Numbered from the stretch's first letter, positions 1-8,812 are shown. The stretch: DNA of 64,000 nucleotides from Prevotella sp. E2-28 (GCF_022024055.1 NZ_CP091788.1:1922001-1986000); one strand, 5' to 3'. The notes: generated by a model from the sequence alone, not told the origin. Numbers and translations: made by a program.

Positions 1-920
1 CCAAAGCGGAAAGCAGATTCTTCGAAAGGACGGAAAATTGCACCTACAGAAAGGTCAACACCAGTACCTGTTATCTTGCGCTCGTCAGCCAATACGGTAT
101 TGCCAATAGGCCTGTCTTGACCATCAACAAGGAATTCCTGATACTCACTATAGCCTTTATAGTTTACCTGTTTGAGACCCAGTGTAAGTCCCAGAAATAC
201 CTGATTATTGATATTACCACTCAGGTTAAAATCAAAGTTACCAATCCAGCCGCTATGAGCACGATCGAAACTATAATCGGTACCTTCAAAATAAACATTC
301 TTGAAAGTCTCACTGGCAGGGAAATTATCCTGGTCCCAGTTCAAGCCATTCGTGTAAACATGATCCCACTGTGTATAGGTATATGCACGATCATTGCTTA
401 CCTTATCACGCCAGCCATCTACAGTCCCATTACTACCCTCTTCCAGATAATAACCTCCTTGGCGTTCGCTAGCTAAACAACTCTTTTGATAAGCAAGTTT
501 TCCCAATGAGCCTTGTAAGTTATTGGCTGCCGAGAGAATCTGGTCGAAATTACGACTCTTGTGATAGTTGAATGCAAAGTTAAGGAACGAGTTCTGGCCA
601 GTCTGCGTGGAATAAACGAAGCCTGCCTGGTCGAAACTGAAATTGGTCTTGCCCACCTGGTCGAAGCGCCTCGTGTCTTCCTGAGACACAATGCCTATAG
701 AGGCACTGGCGGTGCTGTGACGGAACACGCCGATGGCAGCAGGATTGGTGCCGATGGCAGAGATGTCGGCTCCCAGGGCATCGAGAGCGCCGCCCATACC
801 CACATAGCGGGCTGTGCCGTTGAGGTCGGAACCCAGCAGGCGGGCATTTTCATAGGTATCTTGTGCAGCCGCTGGCAACATGGCTAGCGTAAAGACTGCG
901 AGGGAAACAATCTTTTTCAT
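1..920 (-). CDS. FadL/OMPP1-family outer membrane protein, partial (3' end outside window)
   Basis: Reading the minus strand from the ATG at 920 gives 306 uninterrupted codons to the window edge. The first 20 residues are a clear signal peptide (MKKIVSLAVF... ending AAAQ). The mature part begins with the pattern of OMPP1/FadL/TodX proteins: ENARLLGSDLNGTARYVGMG followed by ALGADISAIGTNPAAIGVF, then long alternating stretches typical of an outer membrane beta-barrel. Such proteins form channels for hydrophobic compounds; the substrate cannot be told here. It lies 34 bases downstream of the secreted protein at 955-1956 on the same strand with no promoter in between, so the two are probably cotranscribed. 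The C-terminal barrel strands lie outside the window. Confidence 0.8.
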   Translation of the reverse strand, partial: MKKIVSLAVFTLAMLPAAAQDTYENARLLGSDLNGTARYVGMGGALDALGADISAIGTNPAAIGVFRHSTASASIGIVSQEDTRRFDQVGKTNFSFDQAGFVYSTQTGQNSFLNFAFNYHKSRNFDQILSAANNLQGSLGKLAYQKSCLASERQGGYYLEEGSNGTVDGWRDKVSNDRAYTYTQWDHVYTNGLNWDQDNFPASETFKNVYFEGTDYSFDRAHSGWIGNFDFNLSGNINNQVFLGLTLGLKQVNYKGYSEYQEFLVDGQDRPIGNTVLADERKITGTGVDLSVGAIFRPFEESAFRF

Positions 921-954
921 ATCATTACAAGTTATATTTTTTCAATCTTTTTAA

Positions 955-1956
955 TCATCTTCTGCCGCCGCCTGTGCGTCCGCCGCCACCACCAGAGCGC
1001 GTGCCACCACCGCTGCTGAAGCCGCCCGAACGACTGCCGCCACCGCTATAGCCACCACCGCCGCTGTAGCTGCTGCTACTGGACCTTGTGGGTGTGAGGC
1101 TGCTGCCGCTGCCGCTGAAACTGCTGTTGCTGTAAGAAGATGAGCTGTAGCCGCCGCCTGAAATCGTGGTGCGGGTAGAACTGCGCGAGGTAGTAGTACG
1201 GGTGCCCGAGCGAGTGGAACTGGCTGAAGTGGCACGTCCGCTGTTGCCAGAATAAGCACGGTTGCGTGCGCCGTCGAAGCGACTGCTGCTGGTATAGCTT
1301 GTCACGCTGCCACGAGTGCTGCTGCGCGAATAGTTGCCGCTGCGAGCCAGTGTGCCTGTGTTGCCTGTGCCGTAATAGCGGGTGCCGCCGTGATGATAAC
1401 CTCCGTAGTAACCTCCATAGTAGCCTCCGTAGTAAGAATAGTGGTAATAGGGATAGCTCCAGCGCCAACCCCAGCCGTAGTCATAATACCAGGGGTCGCA
1501 CCAGCCGTAGTACCAGGAGGGATAGTACCAAGAGTCGTACCAGGGATAGAAGGACGAATAATACCAGGGCGAATGCCACATCCACGAGTCGTGACTGCCG
1601 TCGGAATAGCCCTCCCAGTAGGCATCCTTTGGCGTATAGCCGTCCCAGCGCGCCATCTTCCTGGTCAGCTGGTAGTCGCCAGCAGAGTCGGGATATACGC
1701 CCTCTACAGCCTGGAAATCAATGATATCACTATCGTTGGGCAGCGTCTCGTAGCTGCTTCCCCTGCGGTTATAGTCGTCAACACTTCTTCGCGAGCCGGA
1801 ATGATAAACCTTTTCTGAGGCGGGCTCGTAAGTGGAGGTGACGCGAGTGGAACTCTTCGACTTCTTGGCAGAGCCGAAATACATATCATCGTCTTGCGCC
1901 GCCATCGAGAGGGGCAGCAGGGCGAGAATCATTGAGAGAGACATCCAATTTTTCAT
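955..1956 (-). CDS. Secreted low-complexity protein rich in Trp/Tyr, then Gly/Ser
   Basis: 333 aa. Residues 1-20 are a signal peptide (MKNWMSLSMILALLPLSMAA). After an acidic/Ser-rich segment, a region around residues 105-195 is extremely rich in Trp, Tyr, Gly and Pro (for example SWYYPSWYYGW and repeats of YGGYYGG). The rest, to residue 333, is Ser/Gly/Thr/Arg-rich and ends GGGGRTGGGRR. No catalytic motif or known domain is recognisable, and I assign no function. The composition suggests an exported, possibly surface-exposed or matrix-like protein. It heads the transcription unit that continues into the FadL-like gene. GC-rich shadow frames exist on both strands, but only this frame has a signal peptide. 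Confidence 0.7.
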   Translation of the reverse strand: MKNWMSLSMILALLPLSMAAQDDDMYFGSAKKSKSSTRVTSTYEPASEKVYHSGSRRSVDDYNRRGSSYETLPNDSDIIDFQAVEGVYPDSAGDYQLTRKMARWDGYTPKDAYWEGYSDGSHDSWMWHSPWYYSSFYPWYDSWYYPSWYYGWCDPWYYDYGWGWRWSYPYYHYSYYGGYYGGYYGGYHHGGTRYYGTGNTGTLARSGNYSRSSTRGSVTSYTSSSRFDGARNRAYSGNSGRATSASSTRSGTRTTTSRSSTRTTISGGGYSSSSYSNSSFSGSGSSLTPTRSSSSSYSGGGGYSGGGSRSGGFSSGGGTRSGGGGGRTGGGRR

Positions 1957-1989
1957 ATCTTAAAACGATTTAGTTATTCTTTCACGATG

Positions 1990-2020
1990 CAAAAATACTA
2001 CTAATTTTTATGCAAAGATA
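1990..2020 (-). promoter_or_regulatory. Promoter -7 elements for the secreted protein/FadL unit
   Basis: On the minus strand there are two matches to the Bacteroidetes -7 consensus TAnnTTTG: TATTTTTG (1990-1997) and TATCTTTG (2013-2020), 34 to 57 bases upstream of the ATG at 1956. No good TTTG at -33 accompanies the second. Which one is used is not decidable by eye. Confidence 0.5.
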
Positions 2021-2062
2021 GGGAAAAACCCTAAAACGTGGTAGGATTTTCCCTATTTTATG

Positions 2063-2070
2063 TAATTTTG
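2063..2070 (+). promoter_or_regulatory. Promoter -7 element for prmA
   Basis: TAATTTTG matches the Bacteroidetes -7 consensus TAnnTTTG and lies 21 bases before the prmA ATG, so the leader would be very short. It is divergent from the promoter at 1990-2020. Confidence 0.5.
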
Positions 2071-2090
2071 CAGGTAAATTTAACAGGGTT

Positions 2091-3113
2091 ATGAAATATT
2101 TTGAAGTGAATTTCACGATTAACGCTCCTGAGGAACAGATGCAGGATGCACGCGACATACTCTCGGCACTGGCTGGAGAGGCTGGTTTCGAAACTTTTGA
2201 GGATACAGACGAGGGCGTGAAAGGCTACGTGCAGCAGGCACTCTTTGATGAGGATATGCTCAGGGCACTGACGGGCGACTTCCCCCTACCCTCGTGTGAA
2301 GTTTCGTTTGTTGTGAGCGAGGCCGAGGACAAGGACTGGAACGAGCAATGGGAGCAAGAAGGATTTGAACCGATAGTGGTGAAGGGTGAGGGGTTGGAAG
2401 TTAGAGGTGAGAGGTTAGAGGTTAGAGGTGAGAGGTTAGAGGTTAGAGATGAGAGGTTAGAGGTTAGTGGTGAGGGGTTAGAGGTTAGTGGTGAGGGGTT
2501 AGAGGATAGACCTGAGCGCACGATTATTATTCATGATGGCCGTCACATGCCACAAAACTATCCTCTAACCTCTAACCCCTCACCCCTAACCACTGCCACT
2601 GCCATTGAAATAGATGCTCGACTGGCTTTCGGCACAGGCACCCACGAGACCACTCGCATGATGGTCGGTCAGCTGATGGGGCTGAAGATGGATGGCAGGC
2701 GCGTGCTGGATTGCGGCACGGGAACTGGCATTCTGGGAATTGCTGCGCTGAAGTTAGGAGCGGCTGAGGCGGTGGGCTACGATATTGACGAATGGAGTGC
2801 CGACAACGCACGGCATAATGCTGTGATAAATATGGTGGACAACAGGTTTACCTCGCTGCTGGGCGATGCTGCTATATTAAAAGAAGTAGAAGGGCTGTTT
2901 GACGTGGTGCTGGCCAATATCAACAGAAACATATTGCTGAACGATATGGAGGCTTTTGTCAGCAAAATGGCACCAAACGCTATCCTGCTGCTCAGCGGAT
3001 TCTATGAGCAGGACATACTCATGCTGGAAGAGAAAGCGGCATCGCTAGGACTAAAAAAACAAGCCCAGCAGCACGACGGCGACTGGGCTTGCTTGAAATT
3101 CATCTTCGCTTAA
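2091..3113 (+). CDS. prmA: Ribosomal protein L11 methyltransferase PrmA with an in-frame repeat insertion
   Basis: 340 aa. PrmA uses S-adenosylmethionine to methylate ribosomal protein L11. Visible landmarks are KDWNEQWEQ (about residue 82), FGTGTHETT (from F180), the SAM-binding loop VLDCGTGTG (from V205) and VVLANINRN, the PrmA form of motif IV. The frame is intact, but residues 99-140 are six 7-residue repeats (GEGLEVR, GERLEVR, DERLEVS and so on), and a second short insert NYPLTSNPSPLT follows HMPQ. Both interrupt the segment between EPIVV and IEIDARLAFGTG, which is compact in ordinary PrmA proteins. The catalytic domain is untouched, so activity is likely retained. The stop codon overlaps the stop of convergent atpG. 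Confidence 0.92.
   Translation: MKYFEVNFTINAPEEQMQDARDILSALAGEAGFETFEDTDEGVKGYVQQALFDEDMLRALTGDFPLPSCEVSFVVSEAEDKDWNEQWEQEGFEPIVVKGEGLEVRGERLEVRGERLEVRDERLEVSGEGLEVSGEGLEDRPERTIIIHDGRHMPQNYPLTSNPSPLTTATAIEIDARLAFGTGTHETTRMMVGQLMGLKMDGRRVLDCGTGTGILGIAALKLGAAEAVGYDIDEWSADNARHNAVINMVDNRFTSLLGDAAILKEVEGLFDVVLANINRNILLNDMEAFVSKMAPNAILLLSGFYEQDILMLEEKAASLGLKKQAQQHDGDWACLKFIFA
2385..2591 (+). repeat. 21-bp tandem repeats plus inverted copy inside prmA
   Basis: Six 21-bp units (2385-2510), variants of GGTGAGGGGTTAGAGGTTAG plus one base, preserve the reading frame because 21 is a multiple of three. About 50 bases later, 2562-2591 carries the reverse complement of the same motif (CCTCTAACCTCTAACCCCTC and on). 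The reverse complement of the right arm matches the left repeats over about 30 bases with two mismatches, so the transcript can fold into a large hairpin inside the gene. This looks like a low-complexity element that expanded inside a coding sequence. Confidence 0.85.
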
Positions 3114-4078
3114 TTGTTTACGGAACCTCCCACGATATCGAGCAACTCGCTGGTAATAGCCTGCTGACGACTCTTGTTGTACTGCAGGTTCAACTGGCGC
3201 AGCAGCTCGTTGGCATTATCCGTAGCGGTCTGCATGGCCACCATACGGGCGGCGTGCTCAGAGGCAACGCTATCCAGCAAGGCGGTATAGAGCATCAGAT
3301 GGCCCATCTTGGGAATGAGCTGCGACAGCACAGTGTGCATATCGGGCTCTACAATGAAGTTGTCATTGAGCGGAGCCACCTCATTTTCTTTCACCTTCTT
3401 CTTGCGTCCCTTCTTCTTCAGATACTCCTGTGCCTGTCTCGTCACCACATTTGACGTCAGGTCGCGCTCATGATCCGCATTCAGCTCTGACTCAAGGTCA
3501 ATGGGCAGGAAGGTCTTATGCGTAAGAATCTGAGAACCGGCACTTTTGAAGTGGTGGTAAATCAGTTCTACTTTGTCTATCTCGCCTTTGGCAAAGCGCT
3601 CGCCCAGCTCCACAGCCAGGTCGATGCACTGCTTCACGTTAGGATGGTCCACAAGGTCGGCCAAATCACACTTCACGTTGTAACCCAGTTTGCGGGCTTT
3701 CTCGGCCACCTTTCGTCCAATAGGATAAACCTCTACATTCTCCTTACCCAGTTCCTCTGAGAGCGCATTCGTAGCCTTCATCATCACCTTAATGGTATTG
3801 CCGTTGAAGGCACCACAAAGCGATGAGTTACTACTGAATACCACCAAGGCCACACGCTTGACTGGTCGCTCCTGATCGTAAATAGTCTGAGCCCCAGGTT
3901 CAGCCGCGAGGAACGACTTGAGGATGTGCTCCAGCATAGTCTCGTAAGGCAGCATATTTTGAATTGCCACCTGAGCATGATGCAGCTTCGACGAAGCAAC
4001 CATCTTCATCGCACTGGTAATCTTGCGAGTGGAGTTGACTGAAGCAATACGTCCTTTAATCTCCTTTAATGACGGCAT
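3110..4078 (-). CDS. atpG: ATP synthase F1 gamma subunit
   Basis: 322 aa, somewhat longer than the usual 285-295. This is the central rotor shaft that couples proton flow in Fo to catalysis in F1. The conserved N-terminal helix MPSLKEIKGRIASVNSTRKI and the C-terminal helix ending in NKSRQQAITSELLDIVGG are both present; these form the coiled coil inside the alpha-beta hexamer. The extra length is a basic/acidic segment around KKKGRKKKVKENEVA in the middle. It is the last gene of the operon, 6 bases after atpA, and its stop codon overlaps that of convergent prmA. Confidence 0.96.
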   Translation of the reverse strand: MPSLKEIKGRIASVNSTRKITSAMKMVASSKLHHAQVAIQNMLPYETMLEHILKSFLAAEPGAQTIYDQERPVKRVALVVFSSNSSLCGAFNGNTIKVMMKATNALSEELGKENVEVYPIGRKVAEKARKLGYNVKCDLADLVDHPNVKQCIDLAVELGERFAKGEIDKVELIYHHFKSAGSQILTHKTFLPIDLESELNADHERDLTSNVVTRQAQEYLKKKGRKKKVKENEVAPLNDNFIVEPDMHTVLSQLIPKMGHLMLYTALLDSVASEHAARMVAMQTATDNANELLRQLNLQYNKSRQQAITSELLDIVGGSVNN

Positions 4079-4084
4079 AGGCTA

Positions 4085-5671
4085 TTAGGCTTTATAGGTT
4101 CCTGCAATATCGGCCATTACCTGCTCAATGGTGCCAACGGTGGCATCATCAATCTTGCCGCTTGCCAGTGTCTCTATAACCTCGGGATGGGCAGAACGCA
4201 ACTTGTCGAGGAACTGATCCTGACACTGGCGAACCTTCTCAATGGGCACTTGACGCATCAAACCATTCACACCGCAATAGAGAATGGCCACCTGCTCGCC
4301 CACGGGCATAGGTGAATACTGAGGCTGAATAAGCAACTGATTGTTCTTACGACCTCTGTCAAGAGTCATAGCCGTCACAGCATCCATATCGCTTGAGAAT
4401 TTAGAGAAGGCCTCGAGCTCACGATACTGAGCTTGGTCAATCTTCAGCGTACCAGCAACCTTCTTCATAGACTTGATCTGTGCCGAACCACCCACACGAG
4501 ATACAGAGATACCTACGTTGATGGCAGGACGGAAGCCCTGGTTGAAGAGGTCTGACTCCAAGAAAATCTGACCATCGGTGATAGAGATCACGTTGGTGGG
4601 GATGTAAGCTGACACGTCGCCAGCTTGAGTCTCAATGATAGGCAGAGCGGTGAGCGAACCACCACCCTTGACATGACCCTTCATACATTCAGGCAGGTCG
4701 TTCATCTGCTCGGCCACCTCCTGCTGTTCGTTCATCTTTGCAGCACGCTCCAGCAAACGAGAGTGCAGGTAGAATACGTCACCAGGATAAGCTTCACGAC
4801 CAGAAGGACGACGCAGAATCAGAGATACCTCACGATAGGCCACTGCCTGCTTTGACAGGTCGTCATAGACCACCAATGCGGGCAGACCACGGTCGCGGAA
4901 ATACTCACCGATAGCGGCACCAGCGAAAGGTGCGTAGTACTGCATAGCAGCGGGATCGGCAGCAGTAGCAGCTACGATAATGGTGTAAGGCATAGCGCCA
5001 TGCTCCTTCAGGGTCTGCACCAGGGCGGCAACGGTAGAGGCTTTCTGACCAATGGCCACATAGATACAATATACGGGTTTGCCAGCCTCGTAGAAACTCT
5101 TCTGGTTGATGATAGTGTCTACAGCAATGGCCGTCTTACCCGTCTGACGGTCACCGATGATCAACTCACGCTGGCCACGACCGATAGGAATCATTGAGTC
5201 AACAGCCTTCAAGCCGGTCTGCAGGGGCTCCTTCACGGGCTGGCGATAAATAACGCCAGGTGCCTTACGGTCTAGGGGCATCTCGAACGAGTCTTTCAGG
5301 TCAATATCGCCCTTACCGTCGATGGCCTGACCCAATGGGTTGATTACGCGGCCCAGCATATTATCGTTCACGCGGATAGAGGCAATGCGCTTGGTGCGCT
5401 TCACCACCATACCTTCCTTGATGCCCGACGTGGTGCCCAGCAGCACACAACCCACGTTGTCTTCTTCAAGGTTCATCACGATGGCCATCGTGCCGTTCTC
5501 GAACTCCAGCAGCTCGTTGGCCTCGGCATTACGAAGACCATAGATACGAGCCACACCGTCAGAGACCTGAAGCACGGTACCCACCTCGTCGAACTGGGCA
5601 CTACCTGAGATGCCGTTCAGCTGTTCAAGCAGCACCTGAGAGACTTCGCTTGGTTTAATTTTATCTGACAT
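4085..5671 (-). CDS. atpA: ATP synthase F1 alpha subunit
   Basis: 528 aa. Non-catalytic nucleotide-binding subunit of the F1 hexamer. The P-loop GDRQTGKT lies at residues 173-180, [13 protein letters not shown] corresponds to the Walker B region, and the ATP synthase alpha signature [20 protein letters not shown] follows. The N-terminal [14 protein letters not shown] is the usual start that binds the delta subunit. It sits between atpH (36 bases upstream) and atpG. Length and motifs are normal for the family. Confidence 0.97.
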   Translation of the reverse strand: MSDKIKPSEVSQVLLEQLNGISGSAQFDEVGTVLQVSDGVARIYGLRNAEANELLEFENGTMAIVMNLEEDNVGCVLLGTTSGIKEGMVVKRTKRIASIRVNDNMLGRVINPLGQAIDGKGDIDLKDSFEMPLDRKAPGVIYRQPVKEPLQTGLKAVDSMIPIGRGQRELIIGDRQTGKTAIAVDTIINQKSFYEAGKPVYCIYVAIGQKASTVAALVQTLKEHGAMPYTIIVAATAADPAAMQYYAPFAGAAIGEYFRDRGLPALVVYDDLSKQAVAYREVSLILRRPSGREAYPGDVFYLHSRLLERAAKMNEQQEVAEQMNDLPECMKGHVKGGGSLTALPIIETQAGDVSAYIPTNVISITDGQIFLESDLFNQGFRPAINVGISVSRVGGSAQIKSMKKVAGTLKIDQAQYRELEAFSKFSSDMDAVTAMTLDRGRKNNQLLIQPQYSPMPVGEQVAILYCGVNGLMRQVPIEKVRQCQDQFLDKLRSAHPEVIETLASGKIDDATVGTIEQVMADIAGTYKA

Positions 5672-5707
5672 AAATATAATTCTTAATACTTAATGCTTAA
5701 TGCATAA

Positions 5708-6256
5708 TTATTTTTTCAGTGTGTTGAGTATTGAGTTAAGGCGCGATTTCACACTGGCATCCATACGGAAGGTGTCGTATTCGAGCACGAAACCTCCGAT
5801 AATGTCAGGATTGACCTGCGTCTCAAACTCTACTGTGCCTTGAGTCTTTGCCTCTACCATTTGGCGCATCTTCTGCTCGGTAGCAGCCGACACACGAGTG
5901 GCAGTAGTCAGTTTTCCAAGGATGATATTCTTCTGCTGACGATAGAGTGTGACGTAAGAATTGGCCATGAACTGAATCATGTTCTCGCGACCTTCCTTGA
6001 GCACCAGGGCTATGAAAGCTTTCGAGAGAGCCGACGACTCATTACCACCAACGGCGGTTTCGAGCAACATCTGCTTCTTCTCCTTGGCGAGCATGGGGTT
6101 GTCTATCGTTTGGCGAAGAGCGGGCACCTCAATGAAACTCTTTGCCAAGAGCATCATCTCCTGATACACCTCGCTTTCTTGCTTCGCATCGGTCGCACTC
6201 TTCAGAAGAGCACGTGCATACCTAACCGATATTACTCCTATATCCATACGCTTCAC
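5708..6256 (-). CDS. atpH: ATP synthase F1 delta subunit
   Basis: 182 aa, the normal size for the F1 delta (OSCP-like) subunit, which links the peripheral stalk to the top of F1. The N-terminal IGVISVRYARALLKSATD is the typical helical start, and the C-terminal part contains VNPDIIGGFVLEYDTFRMDA, the conserved delta-subunit signature (IGGFxxxxxxxxxDxS). It begins 5 bases after atpF ends, in the standard atpF-atpH-atpA order. The start could be MKRMD or the in-frame MD two codons on; I keep the former. Confidence 0.94.
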   Translation of the reverse strand: MKRMDIGVISVRYARALLKSATDAKQESEVYQEMMLLAKSFIEVPALRQTIDNPMLAKEKKQMLLETAVGGNESSALSKAFIALVLKEGRENMIQFMANSYVTLYRQQKNIILGKLTTATRVSAATEQKMRQMVEAKTQGTVEFETQVNPDIIGGFVLEYDTFRMDASVKSRLNSILNTLKK

Positions 6257-6261
6257 CTTTA

Positions 6262-6777
6262 TTATTTATTAGAAGATATATCATCCAACATACGGTCGAT
6301 GAGATCCATCTGCGACTTATCGTCCTTCAGGTTCTGCTTCAGAACCTTCTCGGCGATTTCTACGCTTAATGTAGCTACTTGCTGACGGATATCGGCTATA
6401 GCGGCTTGCTTCTGCTGCTCAATCTCAAGTTTTGCGTCATTGAGCAAACGGGCACTTTCCTCACGAGCCTTTTCCTGGGCTTTCTCTACAATGGCATCGC
6501 GTGTCTCAGCAGCCTCCTTCAGCATCTGGGCTTGCTTTTCGCGTGCTTCCTGAAGAATGGCTTCACCTTCTTGCTTGATATTCTCAAGGCGCTCTGATGC
6601 CTCGTGTGCCTTCTGCAGACTCTCGTCAATATACCGCTTACGCTCATCTACCATATTAATGATAGCAGGAAAGCCGTACTTTGCAAGCACAAGGAAGACC
6701 ACCAAGAACGCTATGAGCATCCAGAACAAGAGTCCGAGATCGGGCGTCAGGATTGATGGCAATTTAGTGAAATCCAT
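6262..6777 (-). CDS. atpF: ATP synthase Fo subunit b
   Basis: 171 aa. One N-terminal membrane helix (LGLLFWMLIAFLVVFLVLAK) is followed by a long charged, Ala/Glu/Lys/Gln-rich helix from about residue 45 to the end. This is the classic layout of the peripheral-stalk b subunit, which holds F1 still against the rotating c-ring. A single b gene is present, as expected for a homodimeric stalk. It lies between atpE and atpH. Confidence 0.94.
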   Translation of the reverse strand: MDFTKLPSILTPDLGLLFWMLIAFLVVFLVLAKYGFPAIINMVDERKRYIDESLQKAHEASERLENIKQEGEAILQEAREKQAQMLKEAAETRDAIVEKAQEKAREESARLLNDAKLEIEQQKQAAIADIRQQVATLSVEIAEKVLKQNLKDDKSQMDLIDRMLDDISSNK

Positions 6778-6790
6778 TAGCGATCGTTAT

Positions 6791-7030
6791 TTATTTAATA
6801 AGGAATGCACAAGCAGCTATAGCAAACAGAGCACAACCCTCCACAAATGCTGAGGTCAGAATCATGTTGGTCTGAATCTTACCAGTTGCCTCTGGCTGAC
6901 GAGCAATAGCGTCCATAGCGCTACCACCAATCTTACCAATACCCAAACCTGCACCAATTGTTGCAATACCAGCACCAATACCGCAGCCCAGCTGTGCCAG
7001 ACCTTCAGCGGCCAAAATAGAAATAATCAT
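6791..7030 (-). CDS. atpE: ATP synthase Fo subunit c
   Basis: 79 aa hairpin of two membrane helices joined by the polar loop ARQPEA (R44 Q45 P46), the mark of the rotor-ring subunit. The ion-binding carboxylate is E64 in SAFVEGCALF. The residue after it is Gly, and the first helix is a plain GAGIATIGAGLGIG run without the Gln seen in sodium-binding rings, so I infer a proton-driven ring. The gene is 60 bases downstream of atpB and 13 upstream of atpF. Confidence 0.95.
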   Translation of the reverse strand: MIISILAAEGLAQLGCGIGAGIATIGAGLGIGKIGGSAMDAIARQPEATGKIQTNMILTSAFVEGCALFAIAACAFLIK

Positions 7031-7090
7031 AGTCGTTAATGTTTTAATTGTTATTACTAATTTTATTTTTAATTGTTTCTCGTTGAAATT

Positions 7091-8140
7091 TTACTCAGCG
7101 TGATGATCCTTATGAGCCAGTCCGATAAACACGGCACTGAGCATCGTGAAGACATAAGCCTGAACAAAGGCTACTAGCAACTCCAGACAGTTCATGAAGA
7201 GTAGCATGATGATGCTGAACGTGTTCAGACCGATACCATAGCCTACGCCCATTGACCAACCTAGGAATATCACACAAGTGAAAGAGAGTATCACAGCGTG
7301 CCCCGCCATCATGTTTGCAAAAAGACGAATCATCAGGGCAAAGGGTTTGGTGATGACACCAAAGAGCTCGATGACAGGCATGATAGGCGCAGGATAGGCC
7401 TTCAGAAATAGAGGCACCTCTGGCCAGAAGATTTCCTTCCAGTACTCTTTATTGGCAAAGATATTGATAGCCAGCATAGTACAGAATGCCAGGAAGAACG
7501 TGATGTTGATATTACCAGTCACGTTGGCACCTGCAGGGAAGATGGGAATCAGGCCAATCAAGTTGGTAGTCAGGATAAAAAAGAACACGGTGAGCAGATA
7601 AGGTGCATAGGGCTTGTAGTGCTTCTCGCCGATGGATGACTTAATCAGATCGTCATGAATCATCATCACCACCATCTCAATAGCTCCCACAAATCCCTTA
7701 GGCGCTTCGCTATGGGCATCGTGACGCTTATACCAGCGTGCACACGACAGGAAGATGGTGATAAGCACGATGACTACAATCCATATCTGAGCAACAGTCT
7801 TGGTGATGCTCAGGTCTATGGGGCGCACCTCTTCGCCTCCCACGCGCTCATAAATCTTGCCATGATGCTCTTCACTAAAGAAGAATGGCTCTGGCAAGCT
7901 ATGGGCTGTGCAGAAATGCCACTCGCCTGTATTCTCGCTCCTAACGATGATGGGCAGGGGCACACTCAGATGCTTGCCTTCATACGAGGCAATATGCCAC
8001 TCGTAGGCATCGGCTAAGTGTTCCAGCACAATCTCTGGGATGTCCAGTTCCTTGCTTTCTGCCTCTTCTGCATGGATGTGCTGAACAGGGATAAGCAGGA
8101 ATACCACCAACAGGAGTAATATAGACTTGAAATGTTTCAT
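7091..8140 (-). CDS. atpB: ATP synthase Fo subunit a
   Basis: 349 aa from the ATG at 8140. A longer frame to 8266 exists, but it would overlap the upstream gene, and MKHFKSILLLLVVFLLIPVQ at 8140 is an obvious signal-type N-terminus. About 130 residues of periplasmic extension follow, as in other Bacteroidetes subunit a proteins. The C-terminal half holds five or so membrane helices, including MIRLFANMMAGH with the essential Arg that faces the c-ring, and the final segment FVQAYVFTMLSAVFIG. It forms the proton half-channels with atpE. Confidence 0.94.
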   Translation of the reverse strand: MKHFKSILLLLVVFLLIPVQHIHAEEAESKELDIPEIVLEHLADAYEWHIASYEGKHLSVPLPIIVRSENTGEWHFCTAHSLPEPFFFSEEHHGKIYERVGGEEVRPIDLSITKTVAQIWIVVIVLITIFLSCARWYKRHDAHSEAPKGFVGAIEMVVMMIHDDLIKSSIGEKHYKPYAPYLLTVFFFILTTNLIGLIPIFPAGANVTGNINITFFLAFCTMLAINIFANKEYWKEIFWPEVPLFLKAYPAPIMPVIELFGVITKPFALMIRLFANMMAGHAVILSFTCVIFLGWSMGVGYGIGLNTFSIIMLLFMNCLELLVAFVQAYVFTMLSAVFIGLAHKDHHAE

Positions 8141-8156
8141 TATTATTAATGTATTA

Positions 8157-8558
8157 TCACGAACGGTTAGAGACTTTCGCGAAGAAGATTGAATGATGAA
8201 TGAGCAGCAGCACATAGAACGCCATGAATACCAAGAAGAATGGCAGCATAGCCTCACGTCCTGCAATGAGATAATAAACGAACATTGTGGCTAAAGCCAG
8301 CAACATCCTGAAACCTGAAAGGGTTGTAAAGAATGTTGTTAAACTGTCTGGATGCTTCGTAGCTACCATTCGCCAGATATTCCCTTCTGCAAGCACTATG
8401 GCAAGCGAGAATCCACAACTGAACATCACTGACACACGCAGGTCGCCCACACTGGTGAATCGCTCCACCAAGAGTGTACCTATCGTAGCGATAATGGTCA
8501 GAACAATGCCTTGCACCAGATACAGGATGCTCAGTTTGCTGATATCTTGCTTAGTCAT
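8157..8558 (-). CDS. Small membrane protein in the ATP synthase operon (AtpI-like position)
   Basis: 133 aa from ATG 8558 (MTKQDISKLSIL). An in-frame start at 8585 would run into atpC, so the internal start is preferred. Four hydrophobic segments fill the protein (about residues 10-32, 40-60, 75-98, 103-122). The position between atpC and atpB is where Bacteroidetes ATP synthase operons keep an uncharacterised AtpI-like gene; AtpI-type proteins are thought to help c-ring assembly or ion supply. Sequence similarity to AtpI itself is not obvious by eye, so the role is inferred from position. Confidence 0.7.
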   Translation of the reverse strand: MTKQDISKLSILYLVQGIVLTIIATIGTLLVERFTSVGDLRVSVMFSCGFSLAIVLAEGNIWRMVATKHPDSLTTFFTTLSGFRMLLALATMFVYYLIAGREAMLPFFLVFMAFYVLLLIHHSIFFAKVSNRS

Positions 8559-8563
8559 AGATA

Positions 8564-8812
8564 CTACTTGTTTATCTCTACACACAAACTTACTTCGTTC
8601 TTCTGAACCTCAACGAATCCACCAAGGATATTCAGCGTGCTCTTCTGACCTGATGCCTCCGTATATTCTGCCACTCCTGATTCGAGTGATGAGATAATAG
8701 GGGCGTGGTCAGTAAGAATCTCAAAACTACCAGCCATTCCTGGTACTTTGACACTCGTCACCTCTCCTTCGAATTCGATTCTCTCGGGCGATACAATCTT
8801 CAGTCTCAACAT
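8564..8812 (-). CDS. atpC: ATP synthase F1 epsilon subunit, short form
   Basis: 82 aa. MLRLKIVSPERIEFEGEVTS and the segment GSFEILTDHAPIISSLESG are the hallmark of the epsilon N-terminal beta-sandwich that binds gamma and the c-ring. Typical bacterial epsilon is about 130-140 aa. This protein lacks the two C-terminal helices that in other bacteria can extend and inhibit ATP hydrolysis. Short epsilon subunits are usual in Bacteroidetes, so I do not treat it as a truncation. It follows atpD by 37 bases. Confidence 0.94.
   Translation of the reverse strand: MLRLKIVSPERIEFEGEVTSVKVPGMAGSFEILTDHAPIISSLESGVAEYTEASGQKSTLNILGGFVEVQKNEVSLCVEINK

Noticed and set aside
951..1818. Several Ala-, Arg- or Ser-rich frames on both strands
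   Set aside because: They are GC-rich shadows of the low-complexity secreted protein at 955-1956, which alone has a signal peptide and a promoter.
2091..3113. prmA as a pseudogene because of the repeat insertion
   Set aside because: The frame is intact, all SAM-binding and catalytic motifs are present, and the insert length keeps the frame.
8141..8266. N-terminal extension of atpB
   Set aside because: It overlaps the upstream gene, is Cys/Ser-rich and not hydrophobic, and the downstream ATG begins a signal-type sequence.
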